In this document: positions 1-5,569 of the stretch, in pieces
Position numbering within the stretch: position 1 is the stretch's first letter
How the letters are laid out: each line of letters starts with the position of its first letter
From: Flavobacteriaceae bacterium
GTDB lineage: Bacteria > Bacteroidota > Bacteroidia > Flavobacteriales > Flavobacteriaceae
Length of the DNA: 11,638 nucleotides
Assembly: GCA_021151665.1 (NCBI GenBank)
Contig: JAGKWW010000070.1
Span: 1 to 11,638 of the forward strand
Reading direction: 5' to 3'
Notes under the pieces: generated by a model
Told to the model about the DNA's origin: nothing
The model's input: the letters and a program-made list of their open reading frames with translations, nothing else
Database searches by the model: none
Program-made: the position numbers and the translations under genes

Positions 1-98
1 GTATTAAAATCATCTTTAAAGATTAGAAAATCTTGTAATTTCACAGAGTAGTTTTAAGAAAACTGCATTTAATTCGATAATCTAAACGACTGAATGTT

Positions 99-236
99 AT
101 GAAACTTGTGAAATTTATACTGGCACTCGCAGCCGGTTTCGGGCTTGTAAAAATTATAGATTATGTTACCGAAATTGAAATGAATGAAGAAGAAGAACTG
201 GACATCTATGATGATGAATATCCATTATTCGTTTAA
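99..236 (+). CDS. Putative 45-residue membrane microprotein
   Basis: I do not recognise a family. The reading frame runs from an ATG to TAA and encodes 45 residues. Residues 3-22 form one hydrophobic stretch (FILALAAGFGLVKII at its core) that could be a single membrane helix after a short positive start (MKLVK). The remaining half is strongly acidic (a run of four Glu, then several Asp/Glu with Tyr) and ends in PLFV. A membrane helix with a soluble acidic tail is therefore the most likely shape; a weak uncleaved signal is possible. A good intrinsic terminator begins 22 bases after the stop, which supports a real, separately ended transcript. I see no convincing promoter or ribosome site in the 98 bases upstream, and the A-rich leader is typical for Bacteroidetes. 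Function is unknown; whether it is a gene at all is moderately supported. Confidence 0.5.
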   Translation: MKLVKFILALAAGFGLVKIIDYVTEIEMNEEEELDIYDDEYPLFV

Positions 237-258
237 TCCGTTTCAATTCTGAAAATAC

Positions 259-285
259 AAGCACCCTTAGGGGTGCTTTGCTTAT
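259..285 (+). terminator. Intrinsic terminator after the microprotein gene
   Basis: An 8-bp perfect stem (AAGCACCC at 259-266 with GGGTGCTT at 271-278) encloses a TTAG loop and is followed by a T-rich stretch, TGCTTATTATTT. It lies 22 bases downstream of the 99-236 stop codon and well before the next gene at 488, so it most likely ends the microprotein transcript. The T-tract is interrupted, so termination may be partial. Confidence 0.7.
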
Positions 286-450
286 TATTTCAACCTGTAA
301 GCTGTCCTTCCTGCTATCTCTCCCCCACCATTTTGTAGTCCTTTAACGTCTGATTACTGTGAATTGTAATGTTGCGTTAAACTTGACTTGTTTTAAGATT
401 CCATTAGTACCACTCCCTTATTTCATTGGCTAATTTAGTAGTTATAAATG

Positions 451-473
451 TGGCTGCTATTACATAGCACCCA
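451..473 (+). promoter_or_regulatory. Imperfect dyad just upstream of the 71-residue gene
   Basis: TGGCTGCTAT (451-460) and ATAGCACCCA (464-473) are inverted copies around a 3-base centre, with one C/C mismatch; nine of ten positions pair. It sits 14 bases before the ATG at 488, directly in front of the A-rich translation leader. It could be an operator or, if transcribed, a leader hairpin. The rest of the 237-487 spacer shows only the terminator at 259-285, and I found no box that convincingly fits TAnnTTTG with a TTG 17-20 bases upstream. Function is inferred only from position. Confidence 0.35.
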
Positions 474-487
474 AAATAAAGATAACT

Positions 488-703
488 ATGGCAACACATA
501 ACGAGAACATTCCGCAACAGGGGGATCAACAAAACCCTGCTGAACGCAACGCAATGCCTGGACGAAAAGACGAACAATGGGAAGGCGATGCTAACCTTAG
601 CAAAAACATTGATAAGAACCATCCTGAAAATGAAAGGCGCAACCTGCAGGCCGATCAGGAAAGGCGCCAGGATTATGGAAACAAGGACAGAGACAACAAA
701 TAA
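488..703 (+). CDS. Small, highly hydrophilic, probably disordered protein
   Basis: The product has 71 residues and no assigned family. It has no hydrophobic stretch, no Cys and a single Trp. Most residues are Asn, Gln, Asp, Glu, Arg and Lys, with a few Gly, a composition like that of hydrophilins and other stress-protective disordered proteins. It lacks the repeated KGG motif of YciG-type stress proteins, and its glycine content (4 of 71) is slightly below the usual hydrophilin threshold, so the comparison concerns composition only. The start is the first ATG after an A-rich leader (CCAAAATAAA, 7 bases upstream). The YtxH-like gene begins 33 bases after the stop with an identical leader, suggesting joint transcription. 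A role in osmotic, desiccation or envelope stress is a guess from composition and neighbour; the protein could equally be a cytosolic peptide of unrelated role. Confidence 0.65.
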   Translation: MATHNENIPQQGDQQNPAERNAMPGRKDEQWEGDANLSKNIDKNHPENERRNLQADQERRQDYGNKDRDNK

Positions 704-736
704 AACGTATATAATTTAACCAAAATAAAAACAGTT

Positions 737-1057
737 ATGAGTAACAAAAAGTTGATTTTGGGTATCGCAGCGGGAGCTGCAGCCCTGGCAGTAGTAGGAG
801 TTATTTTGAAACGAAAAGGATACCTTGATAATCTTTCTGAAAGGGCTGATGAATTTGGAACTTCGCTGAAAGACAAGTTTGGCAACATATCCGAATCTGC
901 CAAGAAAAAATTTGACGATGTGGTGCATAAAGGCGAAGAACTTGCCGATAAATTCACACATCAAAACCAGGACAGTACACAATCTGCCTCAGCAAACGGT
1001 TCGGCCAAAGGCCGCACTGCCAGCCAGCAAGGCGGCATAAATCCTGCCACTGCCTAA
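737..1057 (+). CDS. YtxH-like membrane-anchored stress protein
   Basis: The product has 106 residues. Residues 4-25 (KKLILGIAAGAAALAVVGVI and flanks) are a Gly/Ala-rich membrane helix bordered by positive charge (KRK at 25-27). Residues 29-75 are a charged amphipathic segment, NLSERADEF...LKDKFGNISESAKKKFDDVV, with an apolar residue every three to four positions as in a helix or coiled coil. The last 30 residues are Ser/Gln/Gly/Ala-rich and probably disordered. This plan (N-terminal anchor, KRKG-type boundary, amphipathic helix) is that of the YtxH/gas-vesicle-like family, whose members are often induced by general stress; the molecular role is not established. It follows the 488-703 gene by 33 bases and is closed by a strong terminator, so the pair probably forms one transcript. 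Family assignment rests on architecture, not on a catalytic motif. Confidence 0.75.
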   Translation: MSNKKLILGIAAGAAALAVVGVILKRKGYLDNLSERADEFGTSLKDKFGNISESAKKKFDDVVHKGEELADKFTHQNQDSTQSASANGSAKGRTASQQGGINPATA

Positions 1058-1077
1058 TCACTTTTGTGGTTATGTAT

Positions 1078-1111
1078 GGAACAGGCTGCTAAAAAAGCAG
1101 CCTGTTTTTTT
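1078..1111 (+). terminator. Strong intrinsic terminator ending the plus-strand pair
   Basis: A 10-bp perfect stem (ACAGGCTGCT 1081-1090, AGCAGCCTGT 1096-1105) has an AAAAA loop and a run of seven T (1105-1111). The upstream bases GGA (1078-1080) can lengthen the stem by pairing with the T run. It begins 20 bases after the YtxH-like stop. The T run overlaps the stop codon of the convergent minus-strand gene (1110-1112). On the minus strand the hairpin is followed by TTCCATAC rather than a T run, so it should work mainly for plus-strand transcripts. Confidence 0.88.
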
Positions 1112-1406
1112 ATGTCTTATAGAAATAACTACTTTCTTTTAGTAACTCATCGAGCAGATTTAAATCTATACTCACCGGATTGATGGAATAATATCCCGCG
1201 GCATCGCGATAAATCCTGAAGTCGCCGTTATCAGTTGTTGCATGCAGGCTTATCTCATCATTCATCCATACGTCATCATAATCGGCAATGCGAAAATGCA
1301 CCCCCGAAAAGGCGGCCGTTAGTTTGGCAATGAAATCCTTACCTTCCGGAATGTCAGTAAAGAACAATTTATCCTCGTTTAGTTCGTAATGATATTTCGC
1401 GTCCAT
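1110..1406 (-). CDS. Hypothetical 98-residue cytosolic protein
   Basis: I do not recognise this protein. It has 98 residues, no signal peptide, no membrane helix and no Cys. It is acidic and aromatic-rich (YHYEL near the start; DYDDVW at 42-47; GYYSINP at 71-77; SSYFYKT at the C-terminus). The alternation of short hydrophobic segments (KLFFTDI, VHFRIADY, FRIYRDAAGYY) suggests a mostly beta fold with terminal helices (IDLNLLDELLKES). It starts 2 bases after the stop of the yciO-type gene, so the two are almost certainly co-transcribed and perhaps translationally coupled. Its last codons run into the terminator of the convergent plus-strand genes. The ATG at 1404-1406 is the only reasonable start. 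No function can be given beyond its link to yciO. Confidence 0.8.
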   Translation of the reverse strand: MDAKYHYELNEDKLFFTDIPEGKDFIAKLTAAFSGVHFRIADYDDVWMNDEISLHATTDNGDFRIYRDAAGYYSINPVSIDLNLLDELLKESSYFYKT

Positions 1407-1408
1407 TT

Positions 1409-2029
1409 TTAGAATATATCAATGTCACCTTTTCCTTCACGAATAATCTCGGGTTCGGCGCCGGACAAGTCGACTATGGTAGACGGTGTATTATCACCAT
1501 ATCCTCCATCAATAACAGCATCTACAAGGTTTTGCCATTTCTCGAATATCAGCTCCGGGTCGGTTGAATATTCCAGCATTTCGTCTTCATCGTGAATCGA
1601 GGTGGAAACGATGGGGTTGCCAAGCGCCTTCACAATTTCGCGTGCAATGTTATTATCGGGCACCCGGATTCCTACCGTTGTTTTCTTTTTAAATTCCTTC
1701 GGAAGGTTATTATTTCCCGGAAGGATAAAGGTATAGGCTCCCGGAAGTGAGCGCTTTAATATCTTGAAAGTACTCGTATCGATCTGCTTCACATAGTCGG
1801 ACAGGTTGCTAAGGTCGTAACAGATAAACGAGAAGTTAGCTTTCTCCAGTTTTATTCCTTTTATACGGGCAATACGCTCCAGTGCCTTGCTGTTAGTGAT
1901 GTCGCAGCCAAGACCATAAACAGTATCGGTCGGGTAAATGATAAGCCCACCTTCGCGAAGGATATTTACCACTTTGGCTATCTCACGTTCGTTGGGGTTT
2001 TCGGGATATATTTTAATGTATTGGGCCAT
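1409..2029 (-). CDS. yciO: YciO-type TsaC/Sua5 (YrdC-domain) family protein
   Basis: The product has 206 residues, matching the usual length of E. coli YciO. The start is set at the ATG giving MAQYIKIYPENP, which resembles the known YciO N-terminus; a TTG 51 bases further upstream would add a tail not expected in the family. The YrdC fold is shown by GGLIIYPTDTVYGLGCDI (28-44), LPGAYTFIL (95-103), TVGIRVPDN (118-126), the STSIHDED loop (142-149), GGYGDNTPSTIVDL (175-188) and IIREGKGD (195-202). TsaC/Sua5 enzymes make threonylcarbamoyl-AMP for tRNA t6A from threonine, bicarbonate and ATP. Here the KxR...PL segment is replaced by IKGIKLEKANFSF (56-68) and the S-x-N loop reads STS, as in YciO proteins, which do not simply replace TsaC. 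The exact reaction is therefore uncertain; a nucleotide- or RNA-binding role is likely. The 98-residue gene follows 2 bases behind. Confidence 0.88.
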   Translation of the reverse strand: MAQYIKIYPENPNEREIAKVVNILREGGLIIYPTDTVYGLGCDITNSKALERIARIKGIKLEKANFSFICYDLSNLSDYVKQIDTSTFKILKRSLPGAYTFILPGNNNLPKEFKKKTTVGIRVPDNNIAREIVKALGNPIVSTSIHDEDEMLEYSTDPELIFEKWQNLVDAVIDGGYGDNTPSTIVDLSGAEPEIIREGKGDIDIF

Positions 2030-2055
2030 GATGTTATGGTTTCCTGTTTCGAGTT

Positions 2056-2080
2056 TAAAGTTACGAAGTTGTACGTACAA
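2056..2080 (-). promoter_or_regulatory. Candidate promoter with overlapping palindrome for yciO
   Basis: Read on the minus strand, TAACTTTA (2063-2056) is one base off the flavobacterial TAnnTTTG -7 box and lies 26 bases before the chosen ATG. Upstream of it is the perfect 12-base palindrome TTGTACGTACAA (2080-2069), whose first TTG is only 14 bases from the box, shorter than the usual 17-20. The palindrome may be an operator rather than a -33 element. The box context AACTTCGTAnCTT also occurs before the STAS-like gene at 10436-10443. Confidence 0.35.
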
Positions 2081-2124
2081 GAGGGTTAAAACTATCTCAA
2101 AATCGAAACCTGATAAATCACACG

Positions 2125-4464
2125 CTATTCTAATATATCCAATTTAGCAAATCTCAACAGCAGCTTTTTAATTCCTCCAACCTCAAAATGTATCTCCGCT
2201 TTTTTATCGGCGCCAACACCTTCAAGATTAAGAACCTTACCTTTACCAAACCTTTCGTGCATCACCACATTGCCGGGTATCAATTTGGTATCAGGCATTG
2301 GGGCAGATGGCTGCATCGGTTTGCTGGTCATCGGCTTCAGGCGGCGAATAGCCATATCCGGTTTCGGCTCGTTGTCAGTGACCCATTTCGGCGGCGTAGT
2401 GCTCACTGGCTTTTGCTGGCGGAGCTTTGTCTTATCTACATCCCCAAATATATCGGCATTCAGCATTGGCTTGTAGCGGTAATTAGTTTCAGCCGGTGTA
2501 AGGTATTCCAGAAATGTATCGGTTATCTCTTCAATAAAGCGGGAAGGTTCACTGTCAACCAGCTTGCCCCAACGATAGCGTGATTGTGCATACGTAAGGT
2601 ATGCCTGGTGCTCGGCACGGGTAAGCGCAACATAGAACAGCCTCCGCTCCTCTTCCAGTTCACTGCGTGTGTTCATACTCATGGCACTCGGAAAAAGGTC
2701 TTCTTCCATCCCTACAATAAACACATGCGGAAACTCCAGCCCTTTTGCAAGATGTATGGTCATAAGGGCCACACGGTCGTCATCTCCGGTATCTTTATCC
2801 AGGTCGGTAGCCAATGCCACATCTTCCAGAAATTCTGAAAGCGATCCGCGGGCTCCATCCACTTCCTTCTGACCCTCGATAAAGTCGCGCATACCATTAA
2901 GCAATTCTTCGATGTTTTCTATACGGGCAATACCTTCGGGGGTAGCATCTTTGCGGAGTTCCTGCACAAGGCCAGTTTTTTTGGTCACGTGTTCGGCCAG
3001 GTAAAAGGCATCATAGGTTTCGTTGAGTACCTGGAAGCTTTTGATCATCGTAACAAAATCCTGCAGCTTATTGCGCGTGCCTGCATTAAGGCGAAGGTCG
3101 ATCTTGTCAATATTCTCCATCACCTCGAATACCGAACGCCCGTAATGATTGGCTGCCACGGTCAGCTTTTCTACCGTGCTGTCGCCAATACCGCGCGCGG
3201 GGTAATTGATTACGCGAATAAGCGCTTCCTCATCTTTCGGATTGATTACAAGGCGAAGGTAGGCCAGCACGTCTTTTATTTCCTTGCGCTGATAGAACGA
3301 AAGCCCACCATATATCCGGTACGGAATATCGCGCTTGCGCAACGCATCTTCTATAGAACGCGACTGGGCATTGGTACGGTACAATACGGCAAACTGCCCA
3401 TTGTGAAGCTGGTTCTGCATCTTCTGCTCGAATATGGTACTTGCTACAAAGCGCCCCTCTTCAGCATCGGTAAGGCTGCGGTGCACTTTGATTTTGTGCC
3501 CATCGTCGTTGGCAGTCCAGACAACCTTGTCGAGTTTCGTTTTGTTCTTGTCGATAATCGAATTGGCTGCCTCTACAATATTTTTGGTAGAGCGGTAATT
3601 TTGCTCAAGGCGATACATCTGCACATTGTCATAATCCTTCTGGAAATTGAGTATGTTATTGATGTTCGCCCCGCGGAAAGCATAAATACTCTGCGCATCA
3701 TCACCTACCACGCAAATGTTCTGGAACCGGTCAGACAACGCCCTCACGATAAGATACTGTGAGTGGTTGGTATCCTGGTACTCATCTACCAGAATGTAAC
3801 GGAAACGGTCCTGGTACTTCATCAGCACATCGGGGAACCGCGTTAGTAATTCATTGGTACGCAGCAGCAGGTCGTCAAAATCCATTGCGCCCGATTTAAA
3901 ACACCGGTCTACATAATTTTGGTAAATATCCCCAAGCCTTGGCTTTTTGCTCATTGCATCGGCCTCCATTAGTTCAGGATTATTGAAGTACGCTTTTACC
4001 GTGATGAGGCTGTTCTTATATGATGATATACGGCCCAGAACCTGTTTAGGCTTGTAAATATCTTTGTCGAGCCCCATCTCTTTGATGATGGCGCTGATAA
4101 GGCGCACGCTGTCCTGCGTATCGTATATTGTAAAGTTAGAAGGGAAGCCCAGTTTATCGGCTTCAAAGCGGAGTATCTTGGCAAAGATGGAGTGGAATGT
4201 TCCCATCCAGAGGTTCTTTGCCTCAGAAGCGCCTACAATATCCGAGATACGCTTCTTCATCTCGCGGGCTGCTTTATTGGTAAAGGTAAGCGCTAATATA
4301 TTGAAGGCATCCACACCCTGGCTCATCAGGTACGCAATACGGATGGTAAGCACCCGCGTTTTACCTGAGCCTGCACCGGCAATCACGATCATAGGCCCGT
4401 CTTTTTGCAAAACCGGAGCCCTCTGCGCTTCATTCAACTGGTTTATATAATGCTGGATATCCAT
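2125..4464 (-). CDS. pcrA: ATP-dependent DNA helicase, UvrD/PcrA family (SF1A)
   Basis: The product has 779 residues, normal for PcrA/UvrD. This 3'-5' helicase acts in nucleotide excision and mismatch repair, removal of RecA filaments and resolution of transcription-replication conflicts. Visible motifs in order: Q-motif glutamine (LNEAQ, Q14), Walker A AGAGSGKT (29-36), LALTFTNKAAREM (57-69), GTFHS (88-92), motif II VDEYQDTNH (226-234), motif III GDDAQSIYAFRGA (254-266), motif IV QNYRST (288-293), motif V MTIHLAKGLEF (568-578) and motif VI ERRLFYVALTRAE (606-618). After a Pro/Lys-rich linker (about 660-725), residues 728-779 (PGNVVMHERFGKGKV...) form the Tudor-like C-terminal domain that binds RNA polymerase in PcrA. 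The ATG giving MDIQHYINQLN is chosen because an upstream TTG lies inside the promoter box. uvrD and pcrA cannot be told apart by name here; the C-terminal domain favours pcrA. Confidence 0.96.
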   Translation of the reverse strand: MDIQHYINQLNEAQRAPVLQKDGPMIVIAGAGSGKTRVLTIRIAYLMSQGVDAFNILALTFTNKAAREMKKRISDIVGASEAKNLWMGTFHSIFAKILRFEADKLGFPSNFTIYDTQDSVRLISAIIKEMGLDKDIYKPKQVLGRISSYKNSLITVKAYFNNPELMEADAMSKKPRLGDIYQNYVDRCFKSGAMDFDDLLLRTNELLTRFPDVLMKYQDRFRYILVDEYQDTNHSQYLIVRALSDRFQNICVVGDDAQSIYAFRGANINNILNFQKDYDNVQMYRLEQNYRSTKNIVEAANSIIDKNKTKLDKVVWTANDDGHKIKVHRSLTDAEEGRFVASTIFEQKMQNQLHNGQFAVLYRTNAQSRSIEDALRKRDIPYRIYGGLSFYQRKEIKDVLAYLRLVINPKDEEALIRVINYPARGIGDSTVEKLTVAANHYGRSVFEVMENIDKIDLRLNAGTRNKLQDFVTMIKSFQVLNETYDAFYLAEHVTKKTGLVQELRKDATPEGIARIENIEELLNGMRDFIEGQKEVDGARGSLSEFLEDVALATDLDKDTGDDDRVALMTIHLAKGLEFPHVFIVGMEEDLFPSAMSMNTRSELEEERRLFYVALTRAEHQAYLTYAQSRYRWGKLVDSEPSRFIEEITDTFLEYLTPAETNYRYKPMLNADIFGDVDKTKLRQQKPVSTTPPKWVTDNEPKPDMAIRRLKPMTSKPMQPSAPMPDTKLIPGNVVMHERFGKGKVLNLEGVGADKKAEIHFEVGGIKKLLLRFAKLDILE

Positions 4465-4482
4465 ATAATTTGTGAGAAAGCA

Positions 4483-4513
4483 CAAAAGTAGGGATTAATG
4501 GGGATAGCCGCAA
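4483..4513 (-). promoter_or_regulatory. Promoter of the pcrA gene
   Basis: On the minus strand TACTTTTG (4490-4483) is an exact match to the Bacteroidetes -7 consensus TAnnTTTG. A TTG (4513-4511) lies 20 bases upstream, close to the usual spacing. The start codon at 4464 is 18 bases downstream of the box, giving a short A/T-rich leader. The box also rules out the TTG codon at 4485-4483 as the start, since that TTG is the last part of the box itself. Confidence 0.65.
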
Positions 4514-4620
4514 GCAATCAGCTGTCAGCAATTAGGTTTTAGGATTAGTAACCAGGCACAAGCCACAAGGCGTTGGCATCCACTAGACTTTCGACTTTCA
4601 ACTTTCGACGTTTGACTTTG
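4507..4620. repeat. Seven-base periodic tract in the pcrA-ppx spacer
   Basis: The right end is five tandem 7-base units on a strict lattice: GACTTTC (4586), GACTTTC (4593), AACTTTC (4600), GACGTTT (4607) and GACTTTG (4614). To its left, 4507-4582 keeps a weaker 7-base rhythm in which nearly every unit starts with G and ends with A (GCCGCAA, GCAATCA, GCTGTCA, GCAATTA, GGTTTTA, a 6-base GGATTA, GTAACCA, GGCACAA, GCCACAA, GGCGTTG, GCATCCA). The five-unit block is certain; the degenerate part is suggestive. It fills most of the 172-base gap between ppx and pcrA, contains the -33 part of the pcrA promoter, and has no open frame of note. Confidence 0.75.
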
Positions 4621-4636
4621 GAATAATTCAAATAAT

Positions 4637-5527
4637 CTAAAGTGTTCCGTAGTACATCGCCTTTACAATACCGTCGCTCAAACCTATTTTCGGAACATAG
4701 ATATTGCGGGCGCCGCTCCACTTCATCGCATTCAGGTAAATACGCGTGGCATGGATGATTACATCAGCGCGGTCGGGATTAAGGCCAAGCTGTGCTATAC
4801 GCTGCTCGTATGTCATGCTGTTTAGCAACTGGTATTGAGTATTAATATAGAAATAGGAAAGCGGATGATCCTGCTTTTTGCCCGAGAGTTTAAACAGCTT
4901 GTTGATGTTTCCGCCGGAGCCGATAAGCGTTACATTTTCATGAGGTTCTGTTACGCTGCGCACCCACTTCTCAATCTCTGTCCATACCACATCGTTCACC
5001 ATGTTGTTCAGCAAACGAACGGTTCCATTCTTAAACGATTTGGAGGATGTAATTTTTCCGCCCGCAAAAAGGGAGAACTCGGTACTGCCGCCACCCACAT
5101 CTACAAAAAGGTAAGTATGGTCGGGCTTTAGAAAGTCATGCAGGTCGGTAGCCGCTATAATAGCAGCCTCTTTTTTCCCGTCGATAATCTCAATATCAAT
5201 ACCTGCTTCGTTTGAAATGCGTTCTACCACTTCCTTCCCGTTATACGCCTCGCGCATGGCCGAAGTGGCGCACGCCATATAACGTTCTACTTTGTGGACT
5301 TTCATCAGCAATTTATACGCTTTCATTGCGTCGACCATGCGTTCGATATTCTCTTCGCTTATTTCGCCAACGGTAAACGCATCCTGCCCAAGGCGTATCG
5401 GCACCCTCACCAGCGAGCTTTTATTGAACTGCGTTTCTTTACCTTCCTGCTCCACAATATTGGCAACGAGAAGCCTCATGGCATTGGACCCAATATCTAT
5501 AGCAGCGTATTTTTTGATGTTGATCAT
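4637..5527 (-). CDS. ppx: Exopolyphosphatase / guanosine pentaphosphatase, short form
   Basis: The product has 296 residues. Ppx/GppA enzymes cut terminal phosphate from inorganic polyphosphate and, in some members, convert pppGpp to ppGpp. The actin-like ATPase fold is shown by the first phosphate loop AAIDIGSNAMRLLVA (8-22), ACATSAMREA (85-94), IIDGKKEAAI (114-123, with the likely catalytic Glu at 120), the second phosphate loop FVDVGGGSTEF (141-151), GSGGNINKL (203-211) and KIGLSDGIVKAMY near the C-terminus. It is about 300 residues long, that is, only the two N-terminal domains, unlike the roughly 500-residue E. coli Ppx with its extra C-terminal domains; such short forms are common outside enterobacteria. 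It lies 42 bases behind ppk, so synthesis and breakdown of polyphosphate are probably encoded on one transcript. PPX versus GppA activity cannot be decided from sequence alone. Confidence 0.93.
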   Translation of the reverse strand: MINIKKYAAIDIGSNAMRLLVANIVEQEGKETQFNKSSLVRVPIRLGQDAFTVGEISEENIERMVDAMKAYKLLMKVHKVERYMACATSAMREAYNGKEVVERISNEAGIDIEIIDGKKEAAIIAATDLHDFLKPDHTYLFVDVGGGSTEFSLFAGGKITSSKSFKNGTVRLLNNMVNDVVWTEIEKWVRSVTEPHENVTLIGSGGNINKLFKLSGKKQDHPLSYFYINTQYQLLNSMTYEQRIAQLGLNPDRADVIIHATRIYLNAMKWSGARNIYVPKIGLSDGIVKAMYYGTL

Positions 5528-5538
5528 TCTCTAAGGGT

Positions 5539-5559
5539 CTTAGGTTCGTAGTACCTAAG
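5539..5559 (-). promoter_or_regulatory. Inverted repeat in the ppk-ppx gap
   Basis: CTTAGGT (5539-5545) and ACCTAAG (5553-5559) form a perfect 7-bp stem around TCGTAGT. An additional CTAAG at 5531-5535 could pair instead with CTTAG at 5539-5543, so two mutually exclusive stems are possible. There is no T run on the minus strand, so this is not an ordinary terminator. It could modulate ppx translation, processing of the ppk-ppx message, or nothing. Confidence 0.4.
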
Positions 5560-5569
5560 GAACTGTGTT

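Noticed and set aside
12..34. AT-rich palindrome ATCTTTAAAGAT and small hairpin AAGATT-AGAA-AATCTT near the left edge
   Set aside because: The stems are short and nearly all A/T with no T run behind them; they could be the weak terminator of a gene outside the window, but that cannot be supported.
404..622. 72-codon minus-strand open frame opposite the 71-residue gene
   Set aside because: Its hydrophobic, Cys-rich translation is what the complement of a polar, Asn/Gln-rich gene gives; no start context or partner supports it.
2030..2080. Longer yciO frame starting at a TTG codon (adds 17 residues)
   Set aside because: The TTG is part of a perfect palindrome at the promoter; the internal ATG gives the 206-residue length and N-terminus expected of YciO.
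2989..3762. 257-codon open frame on the plus strand
   Set aside because: It lies entirely antisense to the conserved pcrA helicase core; its sequence has no recognisable domain and is a coding shadow.
4465..4485. Longer pcrA reading frame starting at a TTG codon (adds 7 residues)
   Set aside because: The TTG is the end of an exact TAnnTTTG promoter box, and the following ATG gives the family-typical N-terminus.
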